Shown: in pieces, positions 49,091-58,745 of the stretch | How the letters are laid out: every line of letters begins with the position of its first letter | Numbering within the stretch: position 1 is the stretch's first letter | NCBI RefSeq assembly: GCF_001267405.1 | Contig: NZ_CP012369.1 | Location: 2,072,001 to 2,136,000, forward strand | Direction of reading: 5' to 3' | DNA: 64,000 nucleotides | Origin: Moorella thermoacetica | GTDB lineage: Bacteria; Bacillota; DSM-521; Neomoorellales; Neomoorellaceae | Made by a program: the position numbers and the translations under genes | Notes under the pieces: generated by a model | What the model saw: the letters and a program-made list of their open reading frames with translations, nothing else | Told to the model about the DNA's origin: nothing | Database searches by the model: none

Positions 49091-50752
49091 TTAATTTCCT
49101 TTCATGTGCAGGATTTTAAGGGCAAGCTGCAGGCTCAGGCGATCATCCGGAGACTTTAAATCAAGGCCAGTAATTTGTTGTATCCGGTTTATGCGGTATC
49201 TCAAAGTATTATAGTGAATAAACAAGGCATCAGCTGTTTTCTGCAGGTTCATATCATTAGCAAATAACATCTCCAGCGTTGTAATTAGACCGGCTTTATT
49301 TTCTTCATCATAAGAGACCAGTTGGCCTAAGATATCGTCATAGAAACGTTGCATCTCTGCAGCATCAGAAGTCAATAAAATGCGGTAGACACCCAGGTCG
49401 TCAAAGTGAAAAACTTGACCCCGTTCGTAAGCACGTCTCCCTATTTCCAGTGCCTGGTGGGATTGGTTTATACCTTCGGCAATCTTCATGGGGTCGGCGA
49501 TAAAGCGGCTAATCCCGACGAGTATTCGTGTATCTAACCGCTTCGCTAGCTCTTCACAACAGGAACGGGCCAAAGTCTCGGAATTTCTCCGCAACTGTTT
49601 GATATCTTTTCCTGGCAGAGGGCGGTGCAACACCATTAACCGCCTCCCTCTCTCGACAACCGCTGACCCCGGAGATAACGAAACAACCGCTGTATTCACT
49701 ATCTCCATTATCTTAAGCCGTTTCTTGCGGGCAAATACTGGCTCCTGATCGTAAAGCGACTGCAAATCATCACATTCAAATAACATGACTGTAAAGCCGT
49801 TAGCAATCTCCCACCCAAATCTTTCGGCCAAAATAATCGCATCTTCCTTTGAGGTAATTTTACCATCCACGAGATACTCAATAAAGCTGCTTTTAAACCT
49901 GCTCTCGACATCAAAGACAGCCCGTTGCTTGCTTATTTCCAAAGCAATAACAGTAACCGCCTGCTCAATGCCGGTTATTTCCCGTTCAGAAATAGGCTTT
50001 TAGGGCCCCCAGATAAACAAGTATGCATAAATTTCCTCAGCAACTGTGACAGGGCGGCATATGGCATATAACCCACCAGCACAGTTAAATACCAATTGTT
50101 CCCTACCACACTTACAGGCTTCTGCCAGCTGTTTGCTGTCATTTACAAGTTCAGCCAGTGCCCGGTTATTATCAGCACCGAAATCGCGGGGCGCTAACCA
50201 TGAAGCTATCTTTCGGAAGGCAGGATCATGAATGGAGACTGGCAACCCCAGTAAGCCAGCTAGGGTCCGCGCGATCTCAGCCAGCCCTCCGCCATATAGT
50301 ACTATACCGGTTAGTGCTTTGCTAAGTTGTTCATTCCTTTGCAGGATGGCCGCCTGGCGGTTTAAAATTTCGGTTAAAATAGGGTTTATAATTTCGTTAA
50401 ATGAAGCGCTATTGGGCAATTTAATCAAGGGAAACTTGTATTTGTTGGCCTGCTTAATCATAATCTCTGGAATCTCACGGATATAGCGTTCCGGCTTTAT
50501 GGCCAGCGCGGCCAATCCGCATTTGTTTAATTCGGGTATCAAATTTTCCAGAGCTCTGATATCATCTTTAATAGGATACGCGGTTGTCAGCAAAAGCTCT
50601 GCGGGTTTTATATAATTTCCTATATCCGGTACTTCCATGATGTTCACAGAATTGATTATACGATCAAGTCCCTGTTCACCACCGACAAGTACTGCTCCCT
50701 CCAACTGAGGCAAGCGCAGCGCTTCTCTTACAGTAATTCCCATAATCAACAC
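49091..50752 (-). pseudogene. pucR: PucR-family regulator split by an in-frame stop
   Basis: The first part (50752-50000, 250 residues) is the PucR sensory region (MGITVREALRLPQLEGAVLVGG; SVNIMEVPDIGNYIKPAELLLTTAY). It ends in a TAA at 50002-50000. Reading on in the same frame gives an uninterrupted sequence (KPISEREITGIEQAVTVIALEISKQ) joining the C-terminal half, which ends in the PucR helix-turn-helix (NDMNLQKTADALFIHYNTLRYRINRIQQITGL). The whole would have about 553 residues, the normal size. The only start for the second part is a TTG at 49942 without ribosome binding site. So this is a nonsense mutation, a sequence error or readthrough. GTG 50752 is preceded by GGAGGAGG. Confidence 0.85.
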
Positions 50753-51095
50753 ATATACCTCCTCCCGACGAGTTGAGATGGAAGAGACCTAAGGCGTTAA
50801 GAAAATCATAATTTGGCGTGACCAATTTAATTTGAGAATCCGGGAGATTTTACTGCTTTCCTGACCTAATTTATTGTGAGAAATTTTTTGGGAATAAAGT
50901 GAGAATCTACAGTGTTCATCGAACAGTAGTTTTGCCTTTGGCATCCTCCAGATTCTGTTTCGCGGCGTACAACCTTGCCTTCTGTAAACGAGCTGTTCTG
51001 CTTCGCCAGTAGCGGACTTTCACCGCCAAGTCATAGTCCTTGCCGGGAGAACTAAAGACGGGGCGGCTTCTCCTGGCTGCCACCCCGTCCCCGCT
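50753..51095 (-). other. Interval between pyrE and pucR
   Basis: It includes the pyrE terminator and a 55-codon minus-strand frame (50916-51083, GTG start) encoding a basic, helical peptide (VRYWRSRTARLQKARLYAAK). The start lies inside the terminator hairpin, so a functional gene is doubtful; it may be a remnant. Confidence 0.3.
51052..51092 (-). terminator. Terminator of the pyrKDE operon
   Basis: On the minus strand GACGGGG-GGC and GCC-CCCCGTC form a long stem followed by TTTAGTT. The T run is short. It follows the pyrE stop directly. Confidence 0.65.
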
Positions 51096-51677
51096 CTAAG
51101 GCTTAAGCTGCCTGCTCCCCGGTTTAACCACCGGCACCCCCTGCCGGCATAAGGGGCAATCCCCGGGCTGATACGTCTCAATATCAAAGGTAATCAGAGG
51201 CTCCACGGGCGCGCCGACGTCGGCCCGGCCGCCGCTGCGGTCCACCAGCACCCCGACTCCCACCGGCACGGCTCCGTGCTGTTTCACTACCTCGATTACT
51301 TCCCGCACCGACCCGCCGGTGGTAATGACGTCTTCTACCACCAGAACCTTTTCCCCGGGTTCCAGGGTGAAGCTGCGGCGCAGGGTCATGACGCCGTTTT
51401 CCCGCTCGGTAAAGAGGCACCGGGCCCCCAGCTGGCGGGCCATTTCATAAGCCATGATAATAGCGCCGATGGCCGGGCCGATGACCGTGGTAATACCCCG
51501 GTCCTTAAACCTGGCGGCCAGCTCGTGGCAGAGAAGGGTATTTTCCTCTGGGAACTGCTGCACCCGGGCGCACTGGAGATAACGACCGCTGTGGAGACCG
51601 GAGGTCAAGACGAAGTGCCCCTCCCACAGGACCCCGGTGCGGCGGAAGATATCCAGGACTTCTTCACGACTTAACAT
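51096..51677 (-). CDS. pyrE: Orotate phosphoribosyltransferase
   Basis: About 193 residues. It attaches ribose phosphate from PRPP to orotate. The PRPP motif is VLVVEDVITTGGSVREVIEVV; FVLTSGLHSGRYLQCARV and GPAIGAIIMAYEMARQLGA are family segments. A C-terminal CPLCRQGVP pair of cysteines is common in Firmicute PyrE. ATG 51677 with GGGGTG at nine bases is preferred over GTG 51689. Last gene of pyrK-pyrD-pyrE. Confidence 0.95.
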   Translation of the reverse strand: MLSREEVLDIFRRTGVLWEGHFVLTSGLHSGRYLQCARVQQFPEENTLLCHELAARFKDRGITTVIGPAIGAIIMAYEMARQLGARCLFTERENGVMTLRRSFTLEPGEKVLVVEDVITTGGSVREVIEVVKQHGAVPVGVGVLVDRSGGRADVGAPVEPLITFDIETYQPGDCPLCRQGVPVVKPGSRQLKP

Positions 51678-51697
51678 AAATATTTTCACCCCAAGGT

Positions 51698-52756
51698 TTA
51701 AATTCGCAAGGCGCCTACCAGTTCGTTGACATCCTGCAAACCCTGTTCCTGCAGGTAGGCTTTAATCCCGTCAATCACTTCGATTATAGCCCGGGGATTC
51801 ACCAGGCCGGCTGTGCCTACCGCCACGGCCCTGGCCCCGGCCAGGAGGAACTCCAGGGCATCCCGGGCGGTCACGATACCGCCCATGCCGATTACCGGGA
51901 TCTTTACCGCCCGGGCCACCCGCCAGACGGCACAGAGGGCCACCGGTTTAATGGCCGGGCCGCTCAGGCCCCCGACGATATTGGCCAGGGCCGGCCGTCG
52001 GGTCTCCAGGTCGATGGCCATACCCTGAAGGGTATTGATCAGGGAAAGGGCATCGGCCCCGGCGTCCTCCACCGCCCTGGCCAGGACCGTAATATCGGTA
52101 ACATTGGGCGTCAGTTTAACTATCACCGGCAGGTGGGTTTGCCCTTTTACCGTTGCCGTCACCCGGGCGGCCATTTCCGGCACCGTGCCGAAGACAATAC
52201 CTCCCTCCCGGACATTGGGGCAGGAGATGTTGACCTCCAGGGCGGCAATACCCTCCGCCGCGCTTAGCCTGGCAGCCAGCTCGCCGTATTCCTCTACCGT
52301 CCTGCCGGCAATATTTACAATCAGCGGGGGAGTAAACCGGCGCAAATAAGGCAGTTTCTCCCGGAGAAAAACCTCCAGGCCCGGGTTCTGGAGCCCGATG
52401 GAGTTGAGTAAACCGGAGGGAGTCTCCATTAAACGCGGCGGCGGGTTGCCGGGGGTCGGCTCCAGGGTAATGGTCTTCACAACCAGGGCCCCCAGGCGGT
52501 TGAGGTCCAGAAAAGGTGCGTATTCCTCGCCAAAGCCGAAGGTACCGGAGGCCGGCATGACGGGGTTCGGCAGGGTCAGGTCCCCAAGCTGTACCTCCAG
52601 GTTGACCCCGGCACCGGTTTCCGGCTCTTGAGGAGTAGATCGTGACTTTAGCCCGGAACCGGCGCAGCCTGTTCCTGCAAGTCCCTTACCTCTGGCCCCC
52701 AACTTCTCGTCTTCTTCTTTAGGATTCACTCCGGGCCTCTTCTCAGCCTGCTCCAT
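51698..52756 (-). CDS. pyrD: Dihydroorotate dehydrogenase B, catalytic subunit
   Basis: A 352-residue FMN enzyme of the class 1B type. The catalytic Cys is in [16 protein letters not shown]-binding segments include [43 protein letters not shown] and [27 protein letters not shown]. The true start is ATG 52756, one base after the pyrK stop with GGGAGGG upstream, not the longer frame that shadows pyrK. Even so, about 48 polar, Gly/Lys/Glu-rich residues precede the barrel, an unusual extension. It needs PyrK to pass electrons to NAD+. Confidence 0.95.
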   Translation of the reverse strand: MEQAEKRPGVNPKEEDEKLGARGKGLAGTGCAGSGLKSRSTPQEPETGAGVNLEVQLGDLTLPNPVMPASGTFGFGEEYAPFLDLNRLGALVVKTITLEPTPGNPPPRLMETPSGLLNSIGLQNPGLEVFLREKLPYLRRFTPPLIVNIAGRTVEEYGELAARLSAAEGIAALEVNISCPNVREGGIVFGTVPEMAARVTATVKGQTHLPVIVKLTPNVTDITVLARAVEDAGADALSLINTLQGMAIDLETRRPALANIVGGLSGPAIKPVALCAVWRVARAVKIPVIGMGGIVTARDALEFLLAGARAVAVGTAGLVNPRAIIEVIDGIKAYLQEQGLQDVNELVGALRI

Positions 52757-52757
52757 A

Positions 52758-53540
52758 CTAACCCTCCCAGCATACGGCAGCGACATCGAAGACCGGACCG
52801 CCGGTGCAGACATTTTCGTAATACTTCTCCCCCCGGCTGTCCCGGAGGGCGGTGACACAACCCCGGCAGGCGCCGAAGCCGCAGGCCATCCTCTCTTCCA
52901 GGGAAACCTCGGCCGGGACGGCCGCCGCTGCCGCCAGGCGGGCAAAGGCCGCCAGGGCCGGCCGGGGACCACAGGCGTAAGCCCGGTCGTAGTGGTTATC
53001 CTTTAACTGTTTTTCCCAGAGGGCCGTCACCGGTCCCCGGAAACCGGCGCTCCCGTCGTCGGTGGCGATAAACAACCGGATACCCAGGTCCTCTAAAGCC
53101 TCCAGCCGGTGCAACCCCCGACTGTTCCGGGCACCGTAAAAAAAGTCGACCTCGTTGCCCAGTTCCCTGGCCTGCCGGGCCAGGAAAAATAAGGGTGCCA
53201 TTCCCAGGCCCCCGGCTACCAGGGCCAGCCGCCGGCCGGACACCAGGGTAAAACCCCGGCCCAGGGGTCCCAGGAGATCTACCTTGCTGCCGGGATGCTG
53301 ACGGCTCAGCCAGGCCGTGCCCCGGCCTTTGACCTGGTAGAAAAGGGTTAATTCCCCGTCACCTGAGTCATGGATACTTAAGGGGCGCCGCAGGAGGGGA
53401 TCCAGGCCCTCTCCACAGCGCAGGTGGACAAACTGGCCCGGCCGGGCGGTAGCGGCGATAGCCGGGGCCTTCAACCGCAGCAGGCAGATGTCCGGACCTA
53501 TCCTGATGGAGGCCACTACTTCCGCTTCCAGTTTCTGCAT
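52758..53540 (-). CDS. pyrK: Dihydroorotate dehydrogenase B, electron-transfer subunit
   Basis: About 260 residues: FAD-binding barrel ([23 protein letters not shown]), NAD-binding domain ([20 protein letters not shown]) and a C-terminal [2Fe-2S] site with clustered cysteines ([13 protein letters not shown] ... [12 protein letters not shown]). It shuttles electrons from PyrD to NAD+. ATG 53540 is preferred over ATG 53549 because AAAGGA is better spaced. First gene of the pyr run. Confidence 0.94.
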   Translation of the reverse strand: MQKLEAEVVASIRIGPDICLLRLKAPAIAATARPGQFVHLRCGEGLDPLLRRPLSIHDSGDGELTLFYQVKGRGTAWLSRQHPGSKVDLLGPLGRGFTLVSGRRLALVAGGLGMAPLFFLARQARELGNEVDFFYGARNSRGLHRLEALEDLGIRLFIATDDGSAGFRGPVTALWEKQLKDNHYDRAYACGPRPALAAFARLAAAAAVPAEVSLEERMACGFGACRGCVTALRDSRGEKYYENVCTGGPVFDVAAVCWEG

Positions 53541-53601
53541 GCACTTCATCCTTTACCAAAAATCTTTTCTATATTCGCCACCAAAATCCCTTTTCCTGCA
53601 A

Positions 53602-53636
53602 GAAAAAGCCCCCGCGTTTAAAAAACGCCGGGGCTT
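53602..53636 (-). terminator. Terminator of groESL
   Basis: On the minus strand AAGCCCC-GGCGTTT and AAACGC-GGGGCTT pair, followed by TTTTTC. It lies about 20 bases after groEL. Confidence 0.85.
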
Positions 53637-53652
53637 GTTGATTTTCTCGCCT

Positions 53653-55263
53653 TTACATGGGAGGCATACCGCCGCCGGGAACGGGCGGTTCTTCCTCCGG
53701 AATGTCGGCTATTAGACTCTCAGTGGTCAGGACCAGGGAGGCAATGCTGGCAGCATTCTCCAGGGCGGAACGGGTCACCTTCAAGGGATCGACAATACCC
53801 GCTTCAAAGAGGTTGACATACTCCCGGGTAGCGGCGTTAAAGCCCATGCTGTCACCGCTCTGGCGCACCTTCTCCACTACCACCGATCCATCAACGCCGG
53901 CATTGGCCGCAATCTGGCGCATGGGTTCTTCCAGGGCGCGGTAGACCAGACGCACCCCCGTCAGTTCGTCACCCTGGGCCTGGACACCATCCAGGGCCGT
54001 CTGGGCGCGTACCAGGGCGGTGCCGCCGCCGGGGACAATGCCCTCCTCCACCGCCGCCCGGGTGGCTGCGAGGGCGTCTTCGATGCGCATTTTCTTTTCT
54101 TTCATTTCCGTCTCGGTAGCGGCCCCGACTTTAATGACCGCCACACCGCCGGCCAGTTTGGCCAGGCGTTCCTGGAGTTTCTCCCGGTCGTAGTCCGAGG
54201 TCGACTCCTCGTACTCGCGGCGAATCTGGGCTATCCGGGCTTCAATGGCCTCTTCTTTGCCGCGACCTTCGACGATGGTGGTTTCCTCTTTACCCACCCG
54301 GACCTGGCGCGCCTGGCCCAGCATATCCAGGGTGGTGTTCTCCAGTTTCAAGCCGGCTTCTTCGGTAATAACCTGGCCACCCGTCAGGATGGCGATGTCC
54401 TGTAGCATGGCCTTGCGCCGATCGCCGAAGGCCGGCGCCTTGACGGCCACGCAGGTAAAGGTGCCCCGGATCTTATTGACCACCAGGGTGGCCAGAGCTT
54501 CACCCTCCATATCCTCGCAGATTATAAGCAGGGGTTTACCCGTCCGTACTACCCGTTCCAGGACGGGTACCAGGTCGGCCACGGCGGTAATCTTTTTATC
54601 GGTGATGAGGATGTAGGGCTCTTCCAGGACGGCTTCCATGCGCTCGTTGTCGGTGACCATATACGGAGAGATATAGCCGCGATCGAACTGCATGCCTTCC
54701 ACGACGTCCACGGCGGTTTCCATACCTTTGGATTCCTCCACGGTTATGACGCCGTCCTTCCCCACCTTTTCCATGGCGTCGGCCACCAGGGCGCCGATCT
54801 GGGGGTCATTGGCAGAAATGGAGGCTACCTGGCTGATGGAGTCCTTGGTTTCCACCGGCCGGGCCTGGGCCTTAAGGTTCTCCACCACGGCCGCCACCGC
54901 CTTTTCAATACCCCGCTTCATGAACATAGGATTGGCCCCGGCGGCCACGTTTTTCATGCCCTCCCGGACAATAGCCTGGGCCAGAACACAGGCGGTAGTA
55001 GTCCCATCGCCGGCGACATCATTGGTCTTGGAGGCTACTTCCCGCACCAGCAGCGCGCCCACATTCTCAAGGGGGTCTTCCAGCTCAACCTCCTTGGCAA
55101 TGGTCACGCCGTCGTTGGTAATGGTAGGGGCCCCGAATTTCTTTTCCAAGACCACGTTGCGTCCCCGGGGTCCCAGGGTGACCCGGACGGCTTCGGTGAG
55201 TTTGGTAATACCTTTTTCCAGGGCCTCCCTGGCTTCGCGGTCGAAAACTACTTGTTTGGCCAT
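53653..55263 (-). CDS. groEL: Chaperonin GroEL
   Basis: A 536-residue chaperonin subunit. [19 protein letters not shown] start, ATP site segments [25 protein letters not shown] and [15 protein letters not shown], and C-terminal VVEKV ... [40 protein letters not shown]. The tail is short and Pro/Gly-rich ([11 protein letters not shown]) rather than a long GGM repeat. It is cotranscribed with groES, 15 bases upstream, under CIRCE/HrcA control. Confidence 0.98.
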   Translation of the reverse strand: MAKQVVFDREAREALEKGITKLTEAVRVTLGPRGRNVVLEKKFGAPTITNDGVTIAKEVELEDPLENVGALLVREVASKTNDVAGDGTTTACVLAQAIVREGMKNVAAGANPMFMKRGIEKAVAAVVENLKAQARPVETKDSISQVASISANDPQIGALVADAMEKVGKDGVITVEESKGMETAVDVVEGMQFDRGYISPYMVTDNERMEAVLEEPYILITDKKITAVADLVPVLERVVRTGKPLLIICEDMEGEALATLVVNKIRGTFTCVAVKAPAFGDRRKAMLQDIAILTGGQVITEEAGLKLENTTLDMLGQARQVRVGKEETTIVEGRGKEEAIEARIAQIRREYEESTSDYDREKLQERLAKLAGGVAVIKVGAATETEMKEKKMRIEDALAATRAAVEEGIVPGGGTALVRAQTALDGVQAQGDELTGVRLVYRALEEPMRQIAANAGVDGSVVVEKVRQSGDSMGFNAATREYVNLFEAGIVDPLKVTRSALENAASIASLVLTTESLIADIPEEEPPVPGGGMPPM

Positions 55264-55278
55264 TATGTATCTCCCTCC

Positions 55279-55566
55279 CTATTCAACTACCGCCAGGATA
55301 TCGCGCTCGCTGAGGACCAGGTATTTGGTGTCGCCCTGTTTTAGTTCGGTGCCGGCATACCGGGCGTAGAGGACCCGGTCCCCTGCCTTGACTTCCATTT
55401 TTACCCGTTCCCCATTATCCAGCAAACGGCCGGGGCCAACGGCTATTACCTCCCCCTGCTGGGGTTTCTCCTTGGCGGTATCCGGCAGGACGATGCCAGC
55501 CGCTGTTTTTTCTTCGGCCTCAAGGGGTTTAATGAGGACGCGGTCGCCCAAAGGTTGAAAACTCAT
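55279..55566 (-). CDS. groES: Co-chaperonin GroES
   Basis: A 95-residue lid protein with the [40 protein letters not shown] segment that includes the mobile loop, and ending [10 protein letters not shown]. It caps GroEL. A CIRCE operator and a promoter precede it. Confidence 0.98.
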   Translation of the reverse strand: MSFQPLGDRVLIKPLEAEEKTAAGIVLPDTAKEKPQQGEVIAVGPGRLLDNGERVKMEVKAGDRVLYARYAGTELKQGDTKYLVLSERDILAVVE

Positions 55567-55589
55567 GCATTAGCCTCCTTTTTCGTCTG

Positions 55590-55616
55590 TTAGCACTTTA
55601 TTTTAGAGAGTGCTAG
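55590..55616 (-). promoter_or_regulatory. CIRCE operator (HrcA binding site)
   Basis: TTAGCACTT (55590-55598), nine-base spacer, GAGTGCTAG (55608-55616), close to the consensus TTAGCACTC-N9-GAGTGCTAA. It lies between promoter and groES, so HrcA repression at normal temperature is expected. Confidence 0.93.
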
Positions 55617-55628
55617 GTTACAGGTACT

Positions 55629-55657
55629 ATAATATGCTTTCTCGCCCTAAAATACAA
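55629..55657 (-). promoter_or_regulatory. Promoter of groESL
   Basis: On the minus strand TTGTAT (55652-55657), 17-base spacer, TATTAT (55629-55634), just upstream of CIRCE. Confidence 0.75.
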
Positions 55658-55776
55658 GTACCCCGGCAAAACTAGCCAAACCCGCTTGCCCGGAGGAACC
55701 AGATTTGCGGTTCAAAACGTCCGCCTGTCCCTGGTCTACATCTTGTTGCGCAAACTACTAAAGGCCATGTGCCGCT

Positions 55777-56772
55777 TTACCCCTCCTCCGGGTTCTGTAT
55801 CAGGCCATCCGCGGCCAGGATGCGGTAGAAGACCTCGACTATGCCAGGGTCAAACTGGCTGCCGGCGCAGCGCATTAGTTCCTTGACAGCCTCAGCCGGG
55901 GACAGGGCCGGCCGGTAAACCCGGTCCGTGGTCATGGCGTCAAAGCAGTCGGCCACACTTAAAATGCGGGCTTCCAAGGGGATGCTTGTACCTTTCAGCC
56001 CTCTGGGATAACCGCGGCCGTCATAGCGCTCGTGGTGATACAGGACTGCCCGGGCAATAACTTCTTCTCGACTGGTTACTTTTCTTATTATCTTGTATCC
56101 CAATCCGGGGTGGCGGCGGACGTTTTGCCATTCTTCCGGCGTCAGCAGGCCGGGTTTGTTCAGGCAGGCGTCATCAACGCCGATTTTCCCGATGTCATGG
56201 AGCAGCCCGGCCAGGTAAAGGCACTCCTGGTGGTACGGCGATAAACCTAAGCTGGCGGCTATCCGGCGCGCATAAATGGCTACCTGGCGTGAGTGCCAAC
56301 CGGTATACTGGTCGCGCATCTGCAGGGCCTCGAGCAAGGCAGCCGTCGTCAGTTGCAGATTACGCTGGAGCTGCTGCCGCTGCCATGCCAGGCGTCTCAA
56401 TAGCTCTATAGTCACCGGGTCGACCAGGTAAAAGCCGGTTACCACTAGAAAATCAACATAATCGCTGGGTTTAATAATAGAAAAAACTAAAGGGTTCGTA
56501 AGCATACGCAGGCTACCAGCCACCAGGGCAACCGCCAGGCCTTCGAGTAAAGAATTGAGGGCGGCGACGGTTACCGGGACGAGGTAGAGGAAGTCAAGGA
56601 GAAAGTGGAAAGGCAGGCCCCGGGCATAATGGTTTAAAATCGTAATAATAGCTAGAGATAAAACCGCCGCCCACCGGAAAAGGGTCTTTACTGCCGGGGT
56701 GGCTAAATTCAGGCGATTGATAGCCAACCTATCAATGATACCATCGCTGTACAGGCCTGCACTTCTGCCCAT
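55777..56772 (-). CDS. HD-GYP domain phosphodiesterase with membrane anchor
   Basis: About 331 residues from ATG 56772, which has ACGGGGGGC nine bases upstream (a longer TTG start at 56835 is possible). Three to four hydrophobic segments lie in the first 130 residues, followed by a short helical linker and an HD-GYP domain with LAGLLHDIGKIGVDD and LYHHERYDGRGYPRGLKG, the metal-binding and GYP signatures. Such enzymes degrade cyclic di-GMP. It stands alone between groES and the molybdopterin operon. Confidence 0.88.
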   Translation of the reverse strand: MGRSAGLYSDGIIDRLAINRLNLATPAVKTLFRWAAVLSLAIITILNHYARGLPFHFLLDFLYLVPVTVAALNSLLEGLAVALVAGSLRMLTNPLVFSIIKPSDYVDFLVVTGFYLVDPVTIELLRRLAWQRQQLQRNLQLTTAALLEALQMRDQYTGWHSRQVAIYARRIAASLGLSPYHQECLYLAGLLHDIGKIGVDDACLNKPGLLTPEEWQNVRRHPGLGYKIIRKVTSREEVIARAVLYHHERYDGRGYPRGLKGTSIPLEARILSVADCFDAMTTDRVYRPALSPAEAVKELMRCAGSQFDPGIVEVFYRILAADGLIQNPEEG

Positions 56773-57231
56773 TTTTAAACGCCCCCCGTAAGAAATATAG
56801 CTGTAAATACTAGCTACCTGATTTACAACCGGCAAGGCTCATATCTCAGAGCCAGCGGGTGTTCACAACCAGCGACCGTGGACGAGCACGGGGTAGTGTA
56901 ACCAAAAACTTTGATGGCGCAGGGAAAAGGGGGCTCTCCCTCTAATAACCAGCAGAAAAATCCACGAAGGGCAGTCCCGGCTAGGTAAGGTACGCGAAAA
57001 GGGGTTTTGTATGTGTGAGCTAGAGGATTAGTATTTTTTACAGTGATATTGAGATACTTCCTCTATTGGTATTTATTTTGGTAACAACGGCGTTTTCAAT
57101 CATGCCTGCAAGCCTTCTCAAAATTTTATTTTATTTTATTTTTTTATTCGACATAAGAAATTTATATCCTCCTTTGCCAAACATTTTTAGTGATAACCGT
57201 TGTGTAGTACTTTAAACCTGTTATATCAAAT
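56773..57231. other. Non-coding region upstream of the HD-GYP gene
   Basis: About 460 bases, very AT-rich between about 57040 and 57230, with homopolymer T/A runs. No gene, riboswitch signature or repeat was recognised. Confidence 0.5.
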
Positions 57232-57272
57232 AAAAAAGCCCCGCTATGCCCATGGCATAGCGAGGCTTCTTA
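57232..57272 (-). terminator. Terminator of the molybdopterin operon
   Basis: On the minus strand GCCTCGCTATGCC and GGCATAGCGGGGC pair around AT, followed by TTTTTTATTT. It lies about 30 bases after mog. Confidence 0.9.
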
Positions 57273-57302
57273 ATTACCGGAAGTGGCTACGGCGCCCTTC
57301 CC

Positions 57303-57791
57303 TTAAGGCTGCCCGCACTCGCCGGCCTCGCCCTTTAAGATGGCCAGGCCGTGGGGCAGGGCCGGCAATATTGCCGCCAGGTTTTCCCGCACCCCCTTGG
57401 GACTGCCGGGCAGGTTGACAATCAGGGACTTCCCCCGGATGCCGGCTATGGCCCGGGAGAGCATGGCCTGGGGGGTTACCTTTAGGCCGGCGGCCCGCAT
57501 GGCCTCAGGCAAGCCCGGTACCTCCCTATCGATGACATCCCGGGTGGCCTCGGGGGTGACGTCCCGGGGGCTAAAACCGGTACCGCCGGTAGTGAGGACC
57601 AGGTCGGCTCCCACCTCATCGCAGAACTCCCGCAGTTTAGCGGCCAGGAGCTGGCGTTCATCGGGAACGACCGCATAAGCCACCACTTCGCCGAGATCCG
57701 CCACCATCTCCCGTATAATGGTCGCGCTCTTATCCTCCCGCTCGCCCCGGGAGCCCTTATCGCTGGCCGTAAGGATTGCTACCCGGATCAC
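57303..57791 (-). CDS. mog: Molybdopterin adenylyltransferase (MogA/MoaB type)
   Basis: A 162-residue protein of the MoCF-binding fold: ILTASDKGSRGEREDKS at the start, DLVLTTGGTGFSPRDVTPEAT, and LIVNLPGSPKGVRENL. It adenylates molybdopterin so that MoeA can insert the metal. The four-base overlap with the MOSC gene (ATGA type) ties it into the operon; it is the last gene. Confidence 0.93.
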   Translation of the reverse strand: MIRVAILTASDKGSRGEREDKSATIIREMVADLGEVVAYAVVPDERQLLAAKLREFCDEVGADLVLTTGGTGFSPRDVTPEATRDVIDREVPGLPEAMRAAGLKVTPQAMLSRAIAGIRGKSLIVNLPGSPKGVRENLAAILPALPHGLAILKGEAGECGQP

Positions 57792-58225
57792 GAGGCCACC
57801 ACCTCGATATGGTCGCCCACCTGAACCGGTCCGCCCGTGAGGATGGCCACGAAGATACCTTCACGGGGCATGACGCAGTCGCCGGCCTGCTGGTAAATGG
57901 CGCAGCGGCTGTGACATTGTTTACCGATCTGGGTAACCTCGGCCAGGACACTCGGGCCGATCTTTAACCTGGTGCCCACCGGCAGGGAAACCAGGTCAAT
58001 GCCTTCGGTGGTCAGGTTCTCGGCGAAGTCGCCGGGACCGACCTTCAGGCCTTTAGCCTGCATTTTGGCGATGCTTTCCATGGCCAGCAGGCTCACCTGG
58101 CGGTGCCATGGCCCGGCGTGGGCGTCCCCCTTAAGGCCGTAGTTGGCAATGAGCATCCCCCGGCCGATATTCTTTTTTCGCTCACCCTTGTTGGCCGAGG
58201 TACAGACGGCTACGATTCTGCCCAT
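57788..58225 (-). CDS. MOSC-domain protein
   Basis: A 145-residue single MOSC domain, the C-terminal domain of molybdenum-cofactor sulfurases. [19 protein letters not shown] and [24 protein letters not shown] are characteristic, and the conserved Cys lies in [20 protein letters not shown]. It probably binds the cofactor or transfers sulfur to it. It overlaps moaC by 16 bases and mog by four. Confidence 0.9.
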   Translation of the reverse strand: MGRIVAVCTSANKGERKKNIGRGMLIANYGLKGDAHAGPWHRQVSLLAMESIAKMQAKGLKVGPGDFAENLTTEGIDLVSLPVGTRLKIGPSVLAEVTQIGKQCHSRCAIYQQAGDCVMPREGIFVAILTGGPVQVGDHIEVVAS

Positions 58226-58713
58226 GGCTGCTCCCCTTCCCGCAAGAAGTGGCCGCTGCGGCCACCAGTCTTTTCGATTAGCCTGATTTTATCGATAACC
58301 ATACCCCGCTCAACGGCTTTGCACATGTCATAGATAGTCAGGGCGGCCACGCTCACTGCCGTCAGGGCTTCCATCTCCACCCCCGTCTGGCTGACCGTCT
58401 TCACCCGGGCTTCGATTTCGACAGCCCCGGCCTCCGGGTCGGGGCGAAAATCGACGCTGACAGCGCTCACCGGGAGGGGGTGGCAGAGGGGGATCAGGCT
58501 CCCTGTCTGTTTGGCGGCCATAATGCCGGCCACCCGCGCCACGGCCAGGACGTCACCCTTGGGCATCCCACCCTCTATGATCAGGCTCAGGGTATCCTTG
58601 CTCATGAGCACCCGACCCCTGGCGACAGCCATCCTTTCGGTGACTGCCTTGGCGCCGACGTCAACCATGCGCGCCTGCCCTTTTGTATCGAGGTGGGTAA
58701 GAGGATTGCTCAT
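58210..58713 (-). CDS. moaC: Cyclic pyranopterin monophosphate synthase
   Basis: A 167-residue enzyme that converts the MoaA product to cyclic pyranopterin monophosphate. Signature segments: [61 protein letters not shown] and KTGGRSG. It follows moaA by 32 bases. Confidence 0.97.
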   Translation of the reverse strand: MSNPLTHLDTKGQARMVDVGAKAVTERMAVARGRVLMSKDTLSLIIEGGMPKGDVLAVARVAGIMAAKQTGSLIPLCHPLPVSAVSVDFRPDPEAGAVEIEARVKTVSQTGVEMEALTAVSVAALTIYDMCKAVERGMVIDKIRLIEKTGGRSGHFLREGEQPWAES

Positions 58714-58745
58714 AGCGGAAGTTCCTCCCTCTCACTTCCCACGTT

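Noticed and set aside
52757-52972. Upstream extension of the pyrD frame
   Set aside because: It lies entirely within pyrK in another frame; a strong ribosome binding site and the pyrK stop place the start at 52756.
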